From positions 1 through 64,000 of the forward strand of contig NZ_PVZS01000005.1 in the NCBI RefSeq assembly GCF_003004785.1: a DNA stretch of 64,000 nt, read 5' to 3'. The translations under genes and the position numbers were made by a program. Below the pieces are notes generated by a model, which had not been told where the DNA came from, searched no databases, and saw only the letters and a program-made list of their open reading frames with translations. The stretch is from Alsobacter soli. Lineage in GTDB: Bacteria > Pseudomonadota > Alphaproteobacteria > Rhizobiales > Beijerinckiaceae. Shown one piece after another: positions 1 to 8,611 of this stretch (position 1 is the stretch's first letter; each line of letters starts with the position of its first letter).

Positions 1-102
1 ATGGTGCACAAAATAGGAATATTGTCAAGCATGATGGAGCGCCTCCGCCGTCATCCCCGGCGCGCCGGAGGCGCGGGAAGGGGATCCAGGGGCCACGGCC
101 CC

Positions 103-126
103 CCTCTCCCACTCGCGTGGGAGAGG
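103..126. repeat. palindromic intergenic hairpin
   Basis: Perfect 10-base inverted repeat CCTCTCCCAC / GTGGGAGAGG around the loop TCGC. A diverged relative (CCTTCTCCACTCGCGCGGGAGAGG) lies at about 197-220. Such CTCTCCCxC-type palindromes are common dispersed intergenic elements in alphaproteobacteria; no U-tract follows, so it is not a typical terminator. Confidence 0.6.
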
Positions 127-258
127 CGTGGGGCGCACGACCGTTGCGGGCTTCTGGACGTCGTTCCGGGCGGTGAGATGGGCAAGGCGCCGCCTCCCTT
201 CTCCACTCGCGCGGGAGAGGGGTGTGCGCGTGCGAAATGATTCCGGGACCACGACGCT

Positions 259-324
259 GTGATTCCCCGATCACTCCAAGCCCGATCATCTGCAGATCGA
301 ATCGGAATTGATTCAGTGACCGTT
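259..324 (+). repeat. GATTC-rich direct repeat, copy A
   Basis: The shared pattern with copy B is GTGATTC, 3-4 bases, GATCACTCCAAGCCC, about 21 bases, GAATTGATTC, 3 bases, TGACC. Copy A has GTGATTC at 259-265, the 15-mer at 269-283 and GAATTGATTC at 305-314. It contains GANTC sites at 261, 299 and 310. Origin unknown; probably a small dispersed repeat. Confidence 0.6.
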
Positions 325-417
325 CCGGGGGCGAATCCGCTTTGCCTGCCTGACTGGCCACATGTCACAAGCGATTCTGGCGACTCACGATTTCGCCCCC
401 GCGCAAGGCGCGGGAGA

Positions 418-481
418 GTGATTCAGCGATCACTCCAAGCCCCAGTTGCGCCACCCTGTTCCGAATTGATTCCCTGACCCC
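418..481 (+). repeat. GATTC-rich direct repeat, copy B
   Basis: Second copy of the element at 259-324: GTGATTC at 418-424, the same 15-mer at 428-442, GAATTGATTC at 463-472, then CCCTGACC. Spacing between the conserved blocks matches copy A to within one base, so this is a real repeat rather than chance. It ends next to the stop codon of the TetR gene on the other strand. Confidence 0.6.
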
Positions 482-486
482 AACCG

Positions 487-1347
487 TCACGACGCCCGGG
501 CGGCGCGGCGGGCGGCGAGGCGCTCCAGGGCGCTGCCGGGTTGGCGGGCAGGGCGGTCCCGCTCGGGCGCGGGCGGCTCCGCACCGCGGGCGGATGGGCG
601 GGGATGCAGCGCGCGCATCATGTGCCGGGCGCCGGCCAGGAAGGTCTCGACGTAAAGCCCGATCACCGCGTCGCGGTCGGGGACCGGGGCGCGGTAGATG
701 TGCTCGCGCACCCCCTGGAAGACCACCGCGCCGTGCAGGAGCATGAGCATGTCGCGCTCCGGCGGGCTCATGGGGCGCGCGTCCGTGGTCGGCAGGCCGG
801 CCTCGTGGCGCAGTTGGTCCAGCAGGGGCGCGAAGATCTGGTCGGTGAGCGCCCCGCCACGGCGGCTGGGCAAGGGCAGGCCGTCGAGGGCTGCGCGCAT
901 CAGCAGGCGGATGGCGGGCCCGTCGTCCTGGCTGGCGTAGGCGCGGTAGACGTCGGCGAGGCGGTCCGCCAGCGGACGGGAGCGGTCCCCCAGGATCGCT
1001 GGCAGGTCGTGGGTCCAGCGGTTTCCCGCGACGCGGCCGAACACCGCCTCGACCAGCGCGTCCTTGGATTCATAATAGCGGTAGAGCAGCGCCTGGCGCA
1101 CGCCGATGGCGGCGGCGAGCACGTGGGTGGAGCCCGAAAAGCCGTGCTCGGCGAAGAAGTCAATGGCGGCGAGCAGGATCTCCTCGCGGCGCTCCAGGGC
1201 CGACTTGCGCGGCGCGCGGGCGCGGCGCCCGGCCGCGTTGACGGCGTGTCCCGGCCGAGTCAAAGCCTCTCCAGCCCTCGAAGAACGGGCCCTCGCCATG
1301 CGTTCGAATCGCCCCACGTCCGCCAAACGTCGCGTATCGTACTGCAT
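487..1347 (-). CDS. TetR/AcrR family transcriptional regulator
   Basis: Probable DNA-binding repressor. From the ATG at 1347 it is 286 residues; a TetR-type helix-turn-helix occupies about residues 53-102 (EEILLAAIDFFAEHGF followed by VRQALLYRYYESKDALVEA), and the rest is a variable helical ligand domain. The N-terminus is long and Arg/Ala-rich, so the start is uncertain: GTG 1365, ATG 1347 and ATG 1299 are in frame and none has a strong Shine-Dalgarno. It is divergent from sdhCDAB, whose promoter may lie in or near its 5' end, but TetR proteins usually act on nearby transporters or enzymes and no target is evident here. The effector cannot be inferred. Confidence 0.88.
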   Translation of the reverse strand: MQYDTRRLADVGRFERMARARSSRAGEALTRPGHAVNAAGRRARAPRKSALERREEILLAAIDFFAEHGFSGSTHVLAAAIGVRQALLYRYYESKDALVEAVFGRVAGNRWTHDLPAILGDRSRPLADRLADVYRAYASQDDGPAIRLLMRAALDGLPLPSRRGGALTDQIFAPLLDQLRHEAGLPTTDARPMSPPERDMLMLLHGAVVFQGVREHIYRAPVPDRDAVIGLYVETFLAGARHMMRALHPRPSARGAEPPAPERDRPARQPGSALERLAARRAARAS

Positions 1348-1410
1348 TGCGAAAGGGGGGGACACGCGTTACTGAAACCACGCCCCGTTTTCGCCACGAA
1401 AGAGAAGGCC

Positions 1411-1809
1411 ATGGCCGACTCCCAGGTCCGGACCCAGCGTCCGCTGTCCCCCCATATCCAGATCTTCCGGCCCTACCTCACGATGATGATGTCGATCACG
1501 CACCGCATCACAGGCGGCGCGCTGTATGTCGGCACGCTCCTGCTGGTGGTCTGGCTGCTGGCGGCGGCCACCGGCCGCTCGGGCTACGAGCATGTCCAGT
1601 GGTTCATGGGCAGCATCATCGGCCGCCTCATCCTGCTCGGCTACACCTGGGCGCTGATCCACCACCTGATCGGCGGCGTACGCCACCTCGTCTGGGACGT
1701 GGGCCTCGGCTTCGGGCCGGAAGCCCGCGAGAACATGGCCCGCCTGAACATCATCGGCTCCGTGGTGCTGACGATCCTGATCTGGATCGTGGCCTACGCC
1801 GTGCGCTGA
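1411..1809 (+). CDS. sdhC: succinate dehydrogenase cytochrome b556 subunit
   Basis: Membrane anchor of complex II (succinate:quinone oxidoreductase), carrying haem b and part of the quinone site in the inner membrane. It has 132 residues with three hydrophobic segments (about 36-53, 65-86 and 112-130). The family signature SITHRITG is at 28-35, and the haem-binding pattern H-LIGGV-RH-LVWD begins at His85. It is the first gene of a tight sdhC-sdhD-sdhA-sdhB operon, with 10 bases to sdhD. The ATG at 1411 is chosen because the conserved N-terminal PLSPHIQIFRP begins shortly after it. Confidence 0.96.
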   Translation: MADSQVRTQRPLSPHIQIFRPYLTMMMSITHRITGGALYVGTLLLVVWLLAAATGRSGYEHVQWFMGSIIGRLILLGYTWALIHHLIGGVRHLVWDVGLGFGPEARENMARLNIIGSVVLTILIWIVAYAVR

Positions 1810-1819
1810 GGAGATCCGC

Positions 1820-2218
1820 ATGTCGGCCTTCGGAAAATTCTCCATCCAGACGGCGTACAAGCGCGTCCATGGCCTCGGCAGCGCCGGCGCGGGCACGGAG
1901 CACTTCTGGCGCCAGCGCGTCACCGCCGTGGCGCTGATCCCGCTGACGCTCGTGTTCGTGGTGGTGGTGATCCTGGCCACCGGCAAGGACTACGACGCGG
2001 CGCGACGGCTGCTTGGCAACCCGTTCGTGGCGCTCAGCATGCTGCTCTTCGTGGGCGCGGGCATCTCCCACATGCGCATCGGCATGCAGGTGATCATCGA
2101 GGACTACGTCCACGAGGACGTGCCGAAAATCGCGCTGCTGCTGCTCAACACCTTCTTCTCGATCGCGTGCGGGCTCGCCTGCGCGTATGCGATCCTCAAG
2201 CTGAGCTTCGGAGGCTAA
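1820..2218 (+). CDS. sdhD: succinate dehydrogenase hydrophobic membrane anchor subunit
   Basis: Second membrane anchor of complex II. It has 132 residues with three predicted membrane helices (about 36-53, 67-90 and 103-126) and the conserved segment [16 protein letters not shown] at 83-98, where the SdhD haem and quinone-side residues lie. GAGGAG is placed just ahead of the ATG. The stop is separated from the sdhA start by a single base, implying translational coupling. Confidence 0.95.
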   Translation: MSAFGKFSIQTAYKRVHGLGSAGAGTEHFWRQRVTAVALIPLTLVFVVVVILATGKDYDAARRLLGNPFVALSMLLFVGAGISHMRIGMQVIIEDYVHEDVPKIALLLLNTFFSIACGLACAYAILKLSFGG

Positions 2219-2219
2219 C

Positions 2220-4052
2220 ATGGCCGGACCCCAGAACGGCGCCGCCGCTCCCTCGCTGAACGGCAAGGCCTACCCGATCACGGACCACACCTTCGACGTC
2301 GTTGTTGTCGGCGCTGGCGGCGCGGGCCTGCGCGCCACGGTGGGCTGCTCCCAGGCGGGGCTGCGCACGGCCTGCATCACAAAGGTGTTCCCGACCCGCT
2401 CGCACACGGTGGCGGCCCAGGGCGGCATCTCGGCTTCGCTCGGCAACATGGGCCCGGACGACTGGCGCTGGCACATGTACGACACCGTGAAGGGGTCGGA
2501 CTGGCTGGGCGACCAGGACGCCATCGAGTACCTGTGCCGGAACGCGCCGGCGGCCGTTTACGAACTCGAGCACTGGGGCGTGCCGTTCTCCCGCACGGAA
2601 GAGGGCAAGATCTACCAGCGGCCGTTCGGCGGCATGACCACCGAATACGGCAAGGGCACCGCCCAGCGCACCTGCGCGGCGGCCGACCGCACGGGCCACG
2701 CCATCCTGCACACGCTGTATGGCCAGGCGCTGCGCAACTCGACCGAGTTCTTCATCGAGTACTTCGCCATCGACCTGATCATGAACGACGAGGGCCGCTG
2801 CGTCGGCGTCGTGGCGATCAAGATGGACGACGGCACCATCCACCGCTTCCGCTCGCACCTCGTCATCCTGGCGACGGGCGGCTACGGCCGCGCCTACTTC
2901 TCGGCCACCTCGGCCCACACCTGCACGGGCGACGGCAACGCCATGGCGCTGCGCGCCGGCCTGCCGCTGCAGGACATGGAGTTCGTGCAGTTCCACCCGA
3001 CCGGCATCTACGGCGCGGGCTGCCTCATCACCGAGGGCGCGCGCGGCGAGGGCGGCTACCTCACCAACTCCGAGGGCGAGCGCTTCATGGAGCGCTATGC
3101 GCCGTCCGCGAAGGACCTCGCGTCCCGCGACGTGGTGAGCCGCGCCATGACGATGGAGATCCGGGCCGGCCGCGGCGTCGGCAAGAGCAAGGATCACATC
3201 TACCTGCACCTCGACCACCTGGATCCGAAGATCCTCCACGAGCGCCTGCCCGGCATCTCGGAGAGCGCGAAGATCTTCGCCGGCGTGGACGTGACCCGGG
3301 AGCCGATTCCGGTGCTGCCGACCGTGCACTACAACATGGGCGGCATTCCGACGAACTACCACGGCGAGGTGCTGACCCTGAAGGACGGCAATCCGGACCA
3401 CGTCGTCCCCGGCCTGATGGCGCTGGGCGAGGCGGCCTGCGTGTCCGTCCACGGCGCGAACCGCCTGGGCTCGAACTCGCTGATCGACCTCGTGGTGTTC
3501 GGCCGCGCGGCCGGCCTGCGGGCCGCCGAACTGGTGACGCCCGGCGAGAAGCACGCCGAGCTGCCTAAGAACTCGGCCGACTTCTCCCTGTCGCGGCTGG
3601 ACAAGGCCCGCTACGCCAACGGCTCCACCTCGACGGCGGAGCTTCGCGACCGGATGCAGCGCACCATGCAGAACAACTGCGCGGTGTACCGCACCGGCGA
3701 GGTCCTGGCCGAGGGCAAGAAGCTCATCGGCGAGGTCTGGCGCGGGGCCGCGGACATCCGAGTGACCGACCGCTCGCTGATCTGGAACTCGGACCTGATC
3801 GAGACGCTCGAGTTCGAGAACCTCATCACCCAGGCCGTCGTCACCATGGAAGGCGCGCTGAACCGCCAGGAATCGCGCGGCGCCCAGGCCCGTGAGGACT
3901 TCCCGGATCGCGATGACAAGAACTGGATGAAGCACACCCTGGCCTGGGTTGACGAGATGAACCACACGGTCACGCTCGATTACCGGCCCGTGCACACCTA
4001 CACGATGACAAACGACGTCCAGTACATCGAGCCCAAGGCTCGCGTGTACTAA
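2220..4052 (+). CDS. sdhA: succinate dehydrogenase flavoprotein subunit
   Basis: Catalytic subunit that oxidises succinate to fumarate, linking the TCA cycle to the quinone pool. It has 610 residues, the usual length. The FAD dinucleotide fold [14 protein letters not shown] lies at about 27-40. The His of [10 protein letters not shown] (His62) is the covalent FAD attachment site in this family. The dicarboxylate-site motifs [10 protein letters not shown] and [11 protein letters not shown] are present, as is a C-terminal domain ending [11 protein letters not shown]. The stop codon overlaps the sdhB Shine-Dalgarno. Confidence 0.98.
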   Translation: MAGPQNGAAAPSLNGKAYPITDHTFDVVVVGAGGAGLRATVGCSQAGLRTACITKVFPTRSHTVAAQGGISASLGNMGPDDWRWHMYDTVKGSDWLGDQDAIEYLCRNAPAAVYELEHWGVPFSRTEEGKIYQRPFGGMTTEYGKGTAQRTCAAADRTGHAILHTLYGQALRNSTEFFIEYFAIDLIMNDEGRCVGVVAIKMDDGTIHRFRSHLVILATGGYGRAYFSATSAHTCTGDGNAMALRAGLPLQDMEFVQFHPTGIYGAGCLITEGARGEGGYLTNSEGERFMERYAPSAKDLASRDVVSRAMTMEIRAGRGVGKSKDHIYLHLDHLDPKILHERLPGISESAKIFAGVDVTREPIPVLPTVHYNMGGIPTNYHGEVLTLKDGNPDHVVPGLMALGEAACVSVHGANRLGSNSLIDLVVFGRAAGLRAAELVTPGEKHAELPKNSADFSLSRLDKARYANGSTSTAELRDRMQRTMQNNCAVYRTGEVLAEGKKLIGEVWRGAADIRVTDRSLIWNSDLIETLEFENLITQAVVTMEGALNRQESRGAQAREDFPDRDDKNWMKHTLAWVDEMNHTVTLDYRPVHTYTMTNDVQYIEPKARVY

Positions 4053-4068
4053 GGAGGCAGCGCGTCAC

Positions 4069-4848
4069 ATGGTACAGCTCGCCCTTCCCAAGAACTCCCG
4101 GCCGGTCGACGGCAAGGCCTGGCCGAAGCCGGCCGGAGCCAACCGGCTCACCGAGTTCCGCATCTATCGCTACGACCCGGACGGCGAGAGCAATCCGCGC
4201 ATCGACACCTACTGGGTCGACCGCGACGACTGCGGGCCGATGGTTCTCGACGCCATCCTGTGGATCAAGAACAAGGTCGATCCGACGCTGACCTTCCGCC
4301 GCTCCTGCCGCGAGGGCATCTGCGGCTCGTGCGCGATGAACATCGACGGCACGAACACGCTGGCCTGCACCAAGGCGACGGACGACATCAAGGGCGTGGT
4401 GCGCATCTACCCGCTGCCGCACATGCCGGTGGTGAAGGACCTGGTGCCGGACCTGTCGGGCTTCTACGCCCAGCACGCCTCCATCCAGCCCTGGCTGCAG
4501 ACGACGAGCCCGGAGCCCGAGAAGGAGTGGCGCCAGTCGCCGGACGACCGGCACAAGCTGGACGGCCTCTACGAGTGCATCCTGTGCGCCTGCTGCTCGA
4601 CCTCGTGCCCGAGCTACTGGTGGAACGGCGATCGCTACCTGGGCCCGGCCGCGCTGCTGCAGGCCTATCGCTGGCTCATCGACTCGCGCGACGAGGCGAC
4701 GGGCGAGCGCCTCGACAACCTCGAGGATCCGTTCCGGCTTTATCGCTGCCATACCATCATGAACTGCGCGAAGGTCTGCCCGAAGGGGCTGAACCCGGCC
4801 AAGGCCATCGCGGAGATCAAGAAGATGATGGTGACGCGCCAGTTCTGA
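4069..4848 (+). CDS. sdhB: succinate dehydrogenase iron-sulfur subunit
   Basis: Electron-transfer subunit of complex II, 259 residues. It carries ligands for three clusters: [12 protein letters not shown] with a later Cys (TLAC) for [2Fe-2S], [12 protein letters not shown] for [4Fe-4S], and [14 protein letters not shown] completing the [3Fe-4S] and [4Fe-4S] set. The start is fixed by AAGGAGG at 4051-4057, immediately after the sdhA stop. It is the last gene of the operon and is followed by a strong terminator at 4868-4899. Confidence 0.98.
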   Translation: MVQLALPKNSRPVDGKAWPKPAGANRLTEFRIYRYDPDGESNPRIDTYWVDRDDCGPMVLDAILWIKNKVDPTLTFRRSCREGICGSCAMNIDGTNTLACTKATDDIKGVVRIYPLPHMPVVKDLVPDLSGFYAQHASIQPWLQTTSPEPEKEWRQSPDDRHKLDGLYECILCACCSTSCPSYWWNGDRYLGPAALLQAYRWLIDSRDEATGERLDNLEDPFRLYRCHTIMNCAKVCPKGLNPAKAIAEIKKMMVTRQF

Positions 4849-4867
4849 CCGGCGTGTCTGTACGAAC

Positions 4868-4899
4868 GAAAAATCCCCGCTTCGGCGGGGATTTTTGTT
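4868..4899. terminator. bidirectional rho-independent terminator (sdhB / putA)
   Basis: GAAAAATCCCCGC-TTC-GGCGGGGATTTTTG: a 10-11 bp stem with an A-run on one side and a T-run on the other, between the convergent genes sdhB (+) and putA (-). It can terminate both. Confidence 0.9.
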
Positions 4900-4929
4900 T
4901 GGGCGCAGCCTGAGCAGCCCGGCCGGCGC

Positions 4930-7900
4930 CTACTCGCCCATGGCGATCAGGGAGGCGTTGCCGCCGGCGGCGGCGGTGTTGACCGTGACGGTCTGCTCCA
5001 CGGCGAAGCGCTTCAGGTAGTTCGGGCCGCCTGCCTTGGGGCCCGTGCCGGAGAGGCCGGAGCCGCCGAAGGGCTGGGTGCCGACCACGGCGCCGATCAT
5101 GTTGCGGTTCACGTAGCAGTTGCCCACGTCGAGCCGCGAGATCACCTGCGCGATGGTGGCGTCGATGCGCGAATGGACGCCCAGCGTGAGGCCGTAGCCC
5201 GTGGCCTCGATGCCGTCGAGCAGGGCCGGCAGTTCGCCGGCCTTCCAGCGCACCACGTGCAGCACCGGGCCAAAGATTTCCTCGGTGAGGTCGGCCTGCC
5301 TCTTCAGCTCGAACACGTGCGGGCCGACGAAGTAGCCCTGCGCGGGCGCTTCTTCGGCCAGGTGGACGCGGGCGGAGCCCTTCAGGCGGGCGATATGCGC
5401 GTCCAGCCGCTGCTTGGCCTCGGCGTCGATGACGGGGCCGACCTGGACGCTGAGGTCCTGCGGGTCGCCCAGCTTCAGTTCGCGGGCGGCGCCGACGATC
5501 ATCCCGATCATCTTGTCCGCCACGTCCTCCTGGACACAGAGCAGGCGCAGGGCCGAGCAGCGCTGGCCGGCGGAGCGGAAGGCGGAGGTCACGACGTCGT
5601 CGGACACCTGCTCGGGCAGCGCGGTGGCGTCCACGATCATGGCGTTGATGCCACCGGTCTCGGCGATCAGCGGCACGATGGGGCCGTCCTTGGCGGCCAG
5701 GGTCTGGTTGATGCGCCGGGCCGTCTCCGTGGAGCCCGTGAAGGCCACGCCCGCGATGTGGCGGTGCGCGACCAGCCGCGCGCCCACGCGACCGTCGCCG
5801 GTGACGAACTGCAGGGCGGAAGCAGGGACGCCGGCCTCGTGGAGGGCGCGCACGGCCTCGACGGCGACGAGCGGGGTCTGCTCGGCAGGCTTCGCCACCA
5901 CGGCGTTTCCGGCCGCGAGGGCGGCGGAGACCTGGCCGAGGAAGATCGCCAGCGGGAAATTCCAGGGGCTGATGCACAGGAACACGCCGCGGCCGCGGTG
6001 GACGAGGCGGTTGTCTTCGCCGGTCGGGCCAGGCATGGGCTCGCCCTCTCCGAAGAGGCTCCGGGCCTGGGCGGCGTAGTAGCGCAGGAAGTCGACGGCC
6101 TCGCGCAGCTCGGCGAGAGCGTCGTCCAGGGTCTTGCCGGCCTCCGCCTGGAGGAGGCCGAGGAGGCGGCCGCGGCGGGCTTCCAGCAGGTCCGAGGCCT
6201 TCTCCAACGCCGCCGCGCGGGCGGCGGCGGGGGTGCGCTCCCAGGCGCGGAAGCCGCGCCGGGCCGCCTCGACGGCGCGGTCGGCCGTGGCCTCGTCCGC
6301 TTCGCGCACGCGGCCGACAATGGTCGCCGCGTCGGCGGGGGCGAGCAAGGGGCGCTCGACGCCCGGCTGGGCGACGCCGTCGACCAGCGGCGCCGCGACG
6401 CGGTCGGCGGCGCGCCCGGCGCGGATCTCCTCCAGGAGCCCGTGCAGGCTCGCCTCGTGGCCGAGTTCAACGCCGGCCGAGTTGCGCCGACCGGCGCCAT
6501 AGAGGTCGGCCGGGAGCGGCAGCCGCGGGTTGCGGGCCGCCTCGGGGCGGCCGATGACGCTGGCGGGTCGCTTCAGGAGCTCTTCCACGGGCACGTTCGG
6601 GTCGGCGGCGACGGACACGAATGAGGAGTTGGCGCCGTTCTCCAGCAGGCGGCGGACCAGGTAGGCCAGCAGGTCGCGATGGCCGCCGACCGGGGCATAG
6701 GTGCGGCAGGCGAGGCCCGGCGCCCCTTCCAGCAGCTTCTGGTAGAGCGCGTCGCCCATGCCGTGCAGGCGCTGGAACTCGAAGCCTTCCGTGTTTCCGG
6801 CCCGCTCCAGGATGGTGGCGACGGTCAGCGCGTTGTGGGTGGCGAACTGCGGGTAGATGACAGGGCGGGCCGCGAGCAGCCGCTCGGCGCAGGCCACGTA
6901 GTTCAGGTCGGTCATGGCCTTGCGGGTGAAGACCGGGTAGTCGGGCAGCCCACGCTCCTGGGCGCGCTTCACTTCCGTGTCCCAGTAGGCGCCCTTCACC
7001 AGGCGCACCATGAGGCGGCGGCCGAGCTTGTCGGCGAGCGCCGCGATCCAGTCGATCACCTCGGGGGCGCGCTTCTGGTAGGCCTGGATGGCGAGGCCGA
7101 AGCCGTCCCAGCCGGCGAGGCTTTCGTCGGCGAGAACCGCCTCGATCACGTCCAGCGACAGCTCGAGCCGGTCGGCCTCCTCGGCGTCCACGGTGAAGTT
7201 CAGGTCATAAGCCTTGGCCTTCCGGGCGAGGCCGATCACCACCGGGACCAGCTCCGCCATGACGCGGTCGCGGGAGAGCGCCTCGTATCGGGGATGCAGG
7301 GCGGAAAGCTTCACCGAGATGCCCGGGCGGTTGGGCAGGGGCTCGTTGCCGGCCGCGCGGCCGATCGCCTCGATGGCGTCGGCATAGGACGCCGCGTAGC
7401 GGCTGGCGTCGTCCTGGGTCCGGGCGCCCTCGCCGAGCATGTCGAACGAGTAGCGGAACAGCCGTCCCGTCCCGGAGCGGGCGCGCTCCAGGGCCTCGTT
7501 GATGGACTGGCCCAGCACGAAGTGATTGCCCAGCACGCGCATGGCCTGGCGGGTAGCGGTGCGCACGGCGGGCAGGCCGATGCGCTTGGTGAGCGAGCCC
7601 AGGATGCTTTCGGGCGTCTCGCCCGGCTGGATGATGCGCGCCGTGATCCCGAGGGCCCAGGAGGAGGCGGACACCAGCAGGGCGTTGGAGCGCGTCTCAT
7701 GGTGGGCGAAGTCGCCCTGCCCGAGCTTGTCCTCGATGAGCTTGTCGGCGGTGCGGGAATCCGGCACCCGCAGCAGCGCCTCGGCCAGCACCATCAGGGC
7801 GAGGCCCTCGCGGCTCGACAGGGAATACTCCCGCAGCAGTTCCTCGACCCCGCCGAGTCCGCCGCCCTTGGAACGGATCGCCTCGATCAGCTTGCGCGCG

Positions 7901-8016
7901 GTGGCGTCGATGCGGTCCTCCCGCTCGGGCGACAGCGCGGCGCCGGCCAGCAGGCCGCGCGCGATCAGCACATCGTCAGGGGCGTAGGGCGCGCGGAAAG
8001 GAGGGAGGGCGGGCAT
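4930..8016 (-). CDS. putA: bifunctional proline dehydrogenase / L-glutamate gamma-semialdehyde dehydrogenase
   Basis: Oxidises proline to glutamate in two steps: FAD-dependent proline dehydrogenase, then NAD-dependent P5C/semialdehyde dehydrogenase. It is 1028 residues. The proline dehydrogenase barrel spans roughly 150-460, with the flavin/substrate motif RLVKGAYWD near 338-346. The aldehyde dehydrogenase domain spans roughly 530-1000, with ETGGINAM and the catalytic Cys in SAGQRCSALR near residue 820. Unlike the trifunctional E. coli enzyme (about 1320 residues) there is no N-terminal ribbon-helix-helix DNA-binding domain and no long C-terminal extension, so regulation must come from elsewhere, most likely the divergent Lrp-type gene at 8147. 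Confidence 0.96.
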   Translation of the reverse strand: MPALPPFRAPYAPDDVLIARGLLAGAALSPEREDRIDATARKLIEAIRSKGGGLGGVEELLREYSLSSREGLALMVLAEALLRVPDSRTADKLIEDKLGQGDFAHHETRSNALLVSASSWALGITARIIQPGETPESILGSLTKRIGLPAVRTATRQAMRVLGNHFVLGQSINEALERARSGTGRLFRYSFDMLGEGARTQDDASRYAASYADAIEAIGRAAGNEPLPNRPGISVKLSALHPRYEALSRDRVMAELVPVVIGLARKAKAYDLNFTVDAEEADRLELSLDVIEAVLADESLAGWDGFGLAIQAYQKRAPEVIDWIAALADKLGRRLMVRLVKGAYWDTEVKRAQERGLPDYPVFTRKAMTDLNYVACAERLLAARPVIYPQFATHNALTVATILERAGNTEGFEFQRLHGMGDALYQKLLEGAPGLACRTYAPVGGHRDLLAYLVRRLLENGANSSFVSVAADPNVPVEELLKRPASVIGRPEAARNPRLPLPADLYGAGRRNSAGVELGHEASLHGLLEEIRAGRAADRVAAPLVDGVAQPGVERPLLAPADAATIVGRVREADEATADRAVEAARRGFRAWERTPAAARAAALEKASDLLEARRGRLLGLLQAEAGKTLDDALAELREAVDFLRYYAAQARSLFGEGEPMPGPTGEDNRLVHRGRGVFLCISPWNFPLAIFLGQVSAALAAGNAVVAKPAEQTPLVAVEAVRALHEAGVPASALQFVTGDGRVGARLVAHRHIAGVAFTGSTETARRINQTLAAKDGPIVPLIAETGGINAMIVDATALPEQVSDDVVTSAFRSAGQRCSALRLLCVQEDVADKMIGMIVGAARELKLGDPQDLSVQVGPVIDAEAKQRLDAHIARLKGSARVHLAEEAPAQGYFVGPHVFELKRQADLTEEIFGPVLHVVRWKAGELPALLDGIEATGYGLTLGVHSRIDATIAQVISRLDVGNCYVNRNMIGAVVGTQPFGGSGLSGTGPKAGGPNYLKRFAVEQTVTVNTAAAGGNASLIAMGE

Positions 8017-8051
8017 GGAGGCTCATCCGCTTCGAGGGTCGAGAGATTCAC

Positions 8052-8080
8052 ATCATAGGGGACGATCCGTAGGGGTTGAA
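8052..8080 (-). promoter_or_regulatory. probable putA promoter
   Basis: Reading the minus strand: TTCAAC, 17 bases, TATGAT, ending 35 bases before the putA start. The -10 is close to consensus and the -35 is fair. It lies in the 130-base divergent putA-Lrp interval, where an Lrp-type activator would be expected to bind. Confidence 0.45.
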
Positions 8081-8146
8081 TGACAAAGCGGGGACGTTGG
8101 CAGTAAGAAGCACCAGCACAAGGCCGTCAGATAGAGAATTCCACGC

Positions 8147-8608
8147 ATGGATGGACTCGACAAGATCGATCGCAAGATCCTGAAGCTGCTGCAGGAGGAC
8201 GGCCGCATCACGACGGTGGACCTGTCCGACAAGATCGGCCTGTCCCCGACCGCGACGAGCGAGCGGGTGAAGCGCCTGTTCCGGGAACGCTATGTGACGG
8301 GGTTCCGGGCCACCCTGGATCCCCAGAAGCTCGGGCGCGGCCTCCTGGTCTTCGTGGAGGTCAGCCTCGACAAGACCACGCCCGACGTGTTCGAGCGCTT
8401 CGCCGAAGCCATCCGGCGCTCGCCGGAGGTGCTCGAGTGCCACATGGTGGCGGGCGGCTTCGATTATCTGGTCAAGACCCGGGTGGCCGACATGGCGGCC
8501 TACCGGCACTTCCTCGGTGACGTCCTCCTGTCGCTCCCGGGCGTCAAGGAGAGCCGCACCTATGCGGTGATGGAGGAGGTGAAGACGGACGGGCTGCTGC
8601 CCGTGTAG
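8147..8608 (+). CDS. putR: Lrp/AsnC family regulator, probable proline-responsive activator of putA
   Basis: 153-residue Lrp-family protein: winged helix-turn-helix at about 5-60 (DKIDRKILKLLQEDGRIT, then LSPTATSERVKRL) and a C-terminal RAM (AsnC) ligand-binding domain (about 68-145, including MVAGGFDYLVKTR). In alphaproteobacteria a gene of this type divergent from putA is the proline-dependent activator PutR; the name here rests on family and position. The ATG at 8147 begins with the conserved MDGLDKIDRKIL. Confidence 0.88.
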   Translation: MDGLDKIDRKILKLLQEDGRITTVDLSDKIGLSPTATSERVKRLFRERYVTGFRATLDPQKLGRGLLVFVEVSLDKTTPDVFERFAEAIRRSPEVLECHMVAGGFDYLVKTRVADMAAYRHFLGDVLLSLPGVKESRTYAVMEEVKTDGLLPV

Positions 8609-8611
8609 GGC

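Larger units (their letters stand above)
1..486. other. gene-free, repeat-rich left end
   Basis: I see no credible gene here; the open frames have no recognisable protein similarity and overlap palindromes. The stretch holds half of a GTCATCCCCGG-type dispersed element (about 49-90), a perfect hairpin (103-126), a second imperfect hairpin of the same family (about 193-222), and two diverged copies of a roughly 63-base direct repeat (259-324 and 418-481). Nine GANTC sites lie between 239 and 472. It sits downstream of the TetR gene; whatever lies to the left is outside the window. Confidence 0.7.

Noticed and set aside
2196-3995. A 599-codon open frame antisense to sdhA
   Set aside because: It is the mirror of a fully conserved sdhA gene in GC-rich DNA; its translation is Val/Arg/His/Ala-rich with no family match.
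6679-8058. Long open frame on the plus strand across putA
   Set aside because: Shadow of the putA reading frame; no start signal or recognisable domain.
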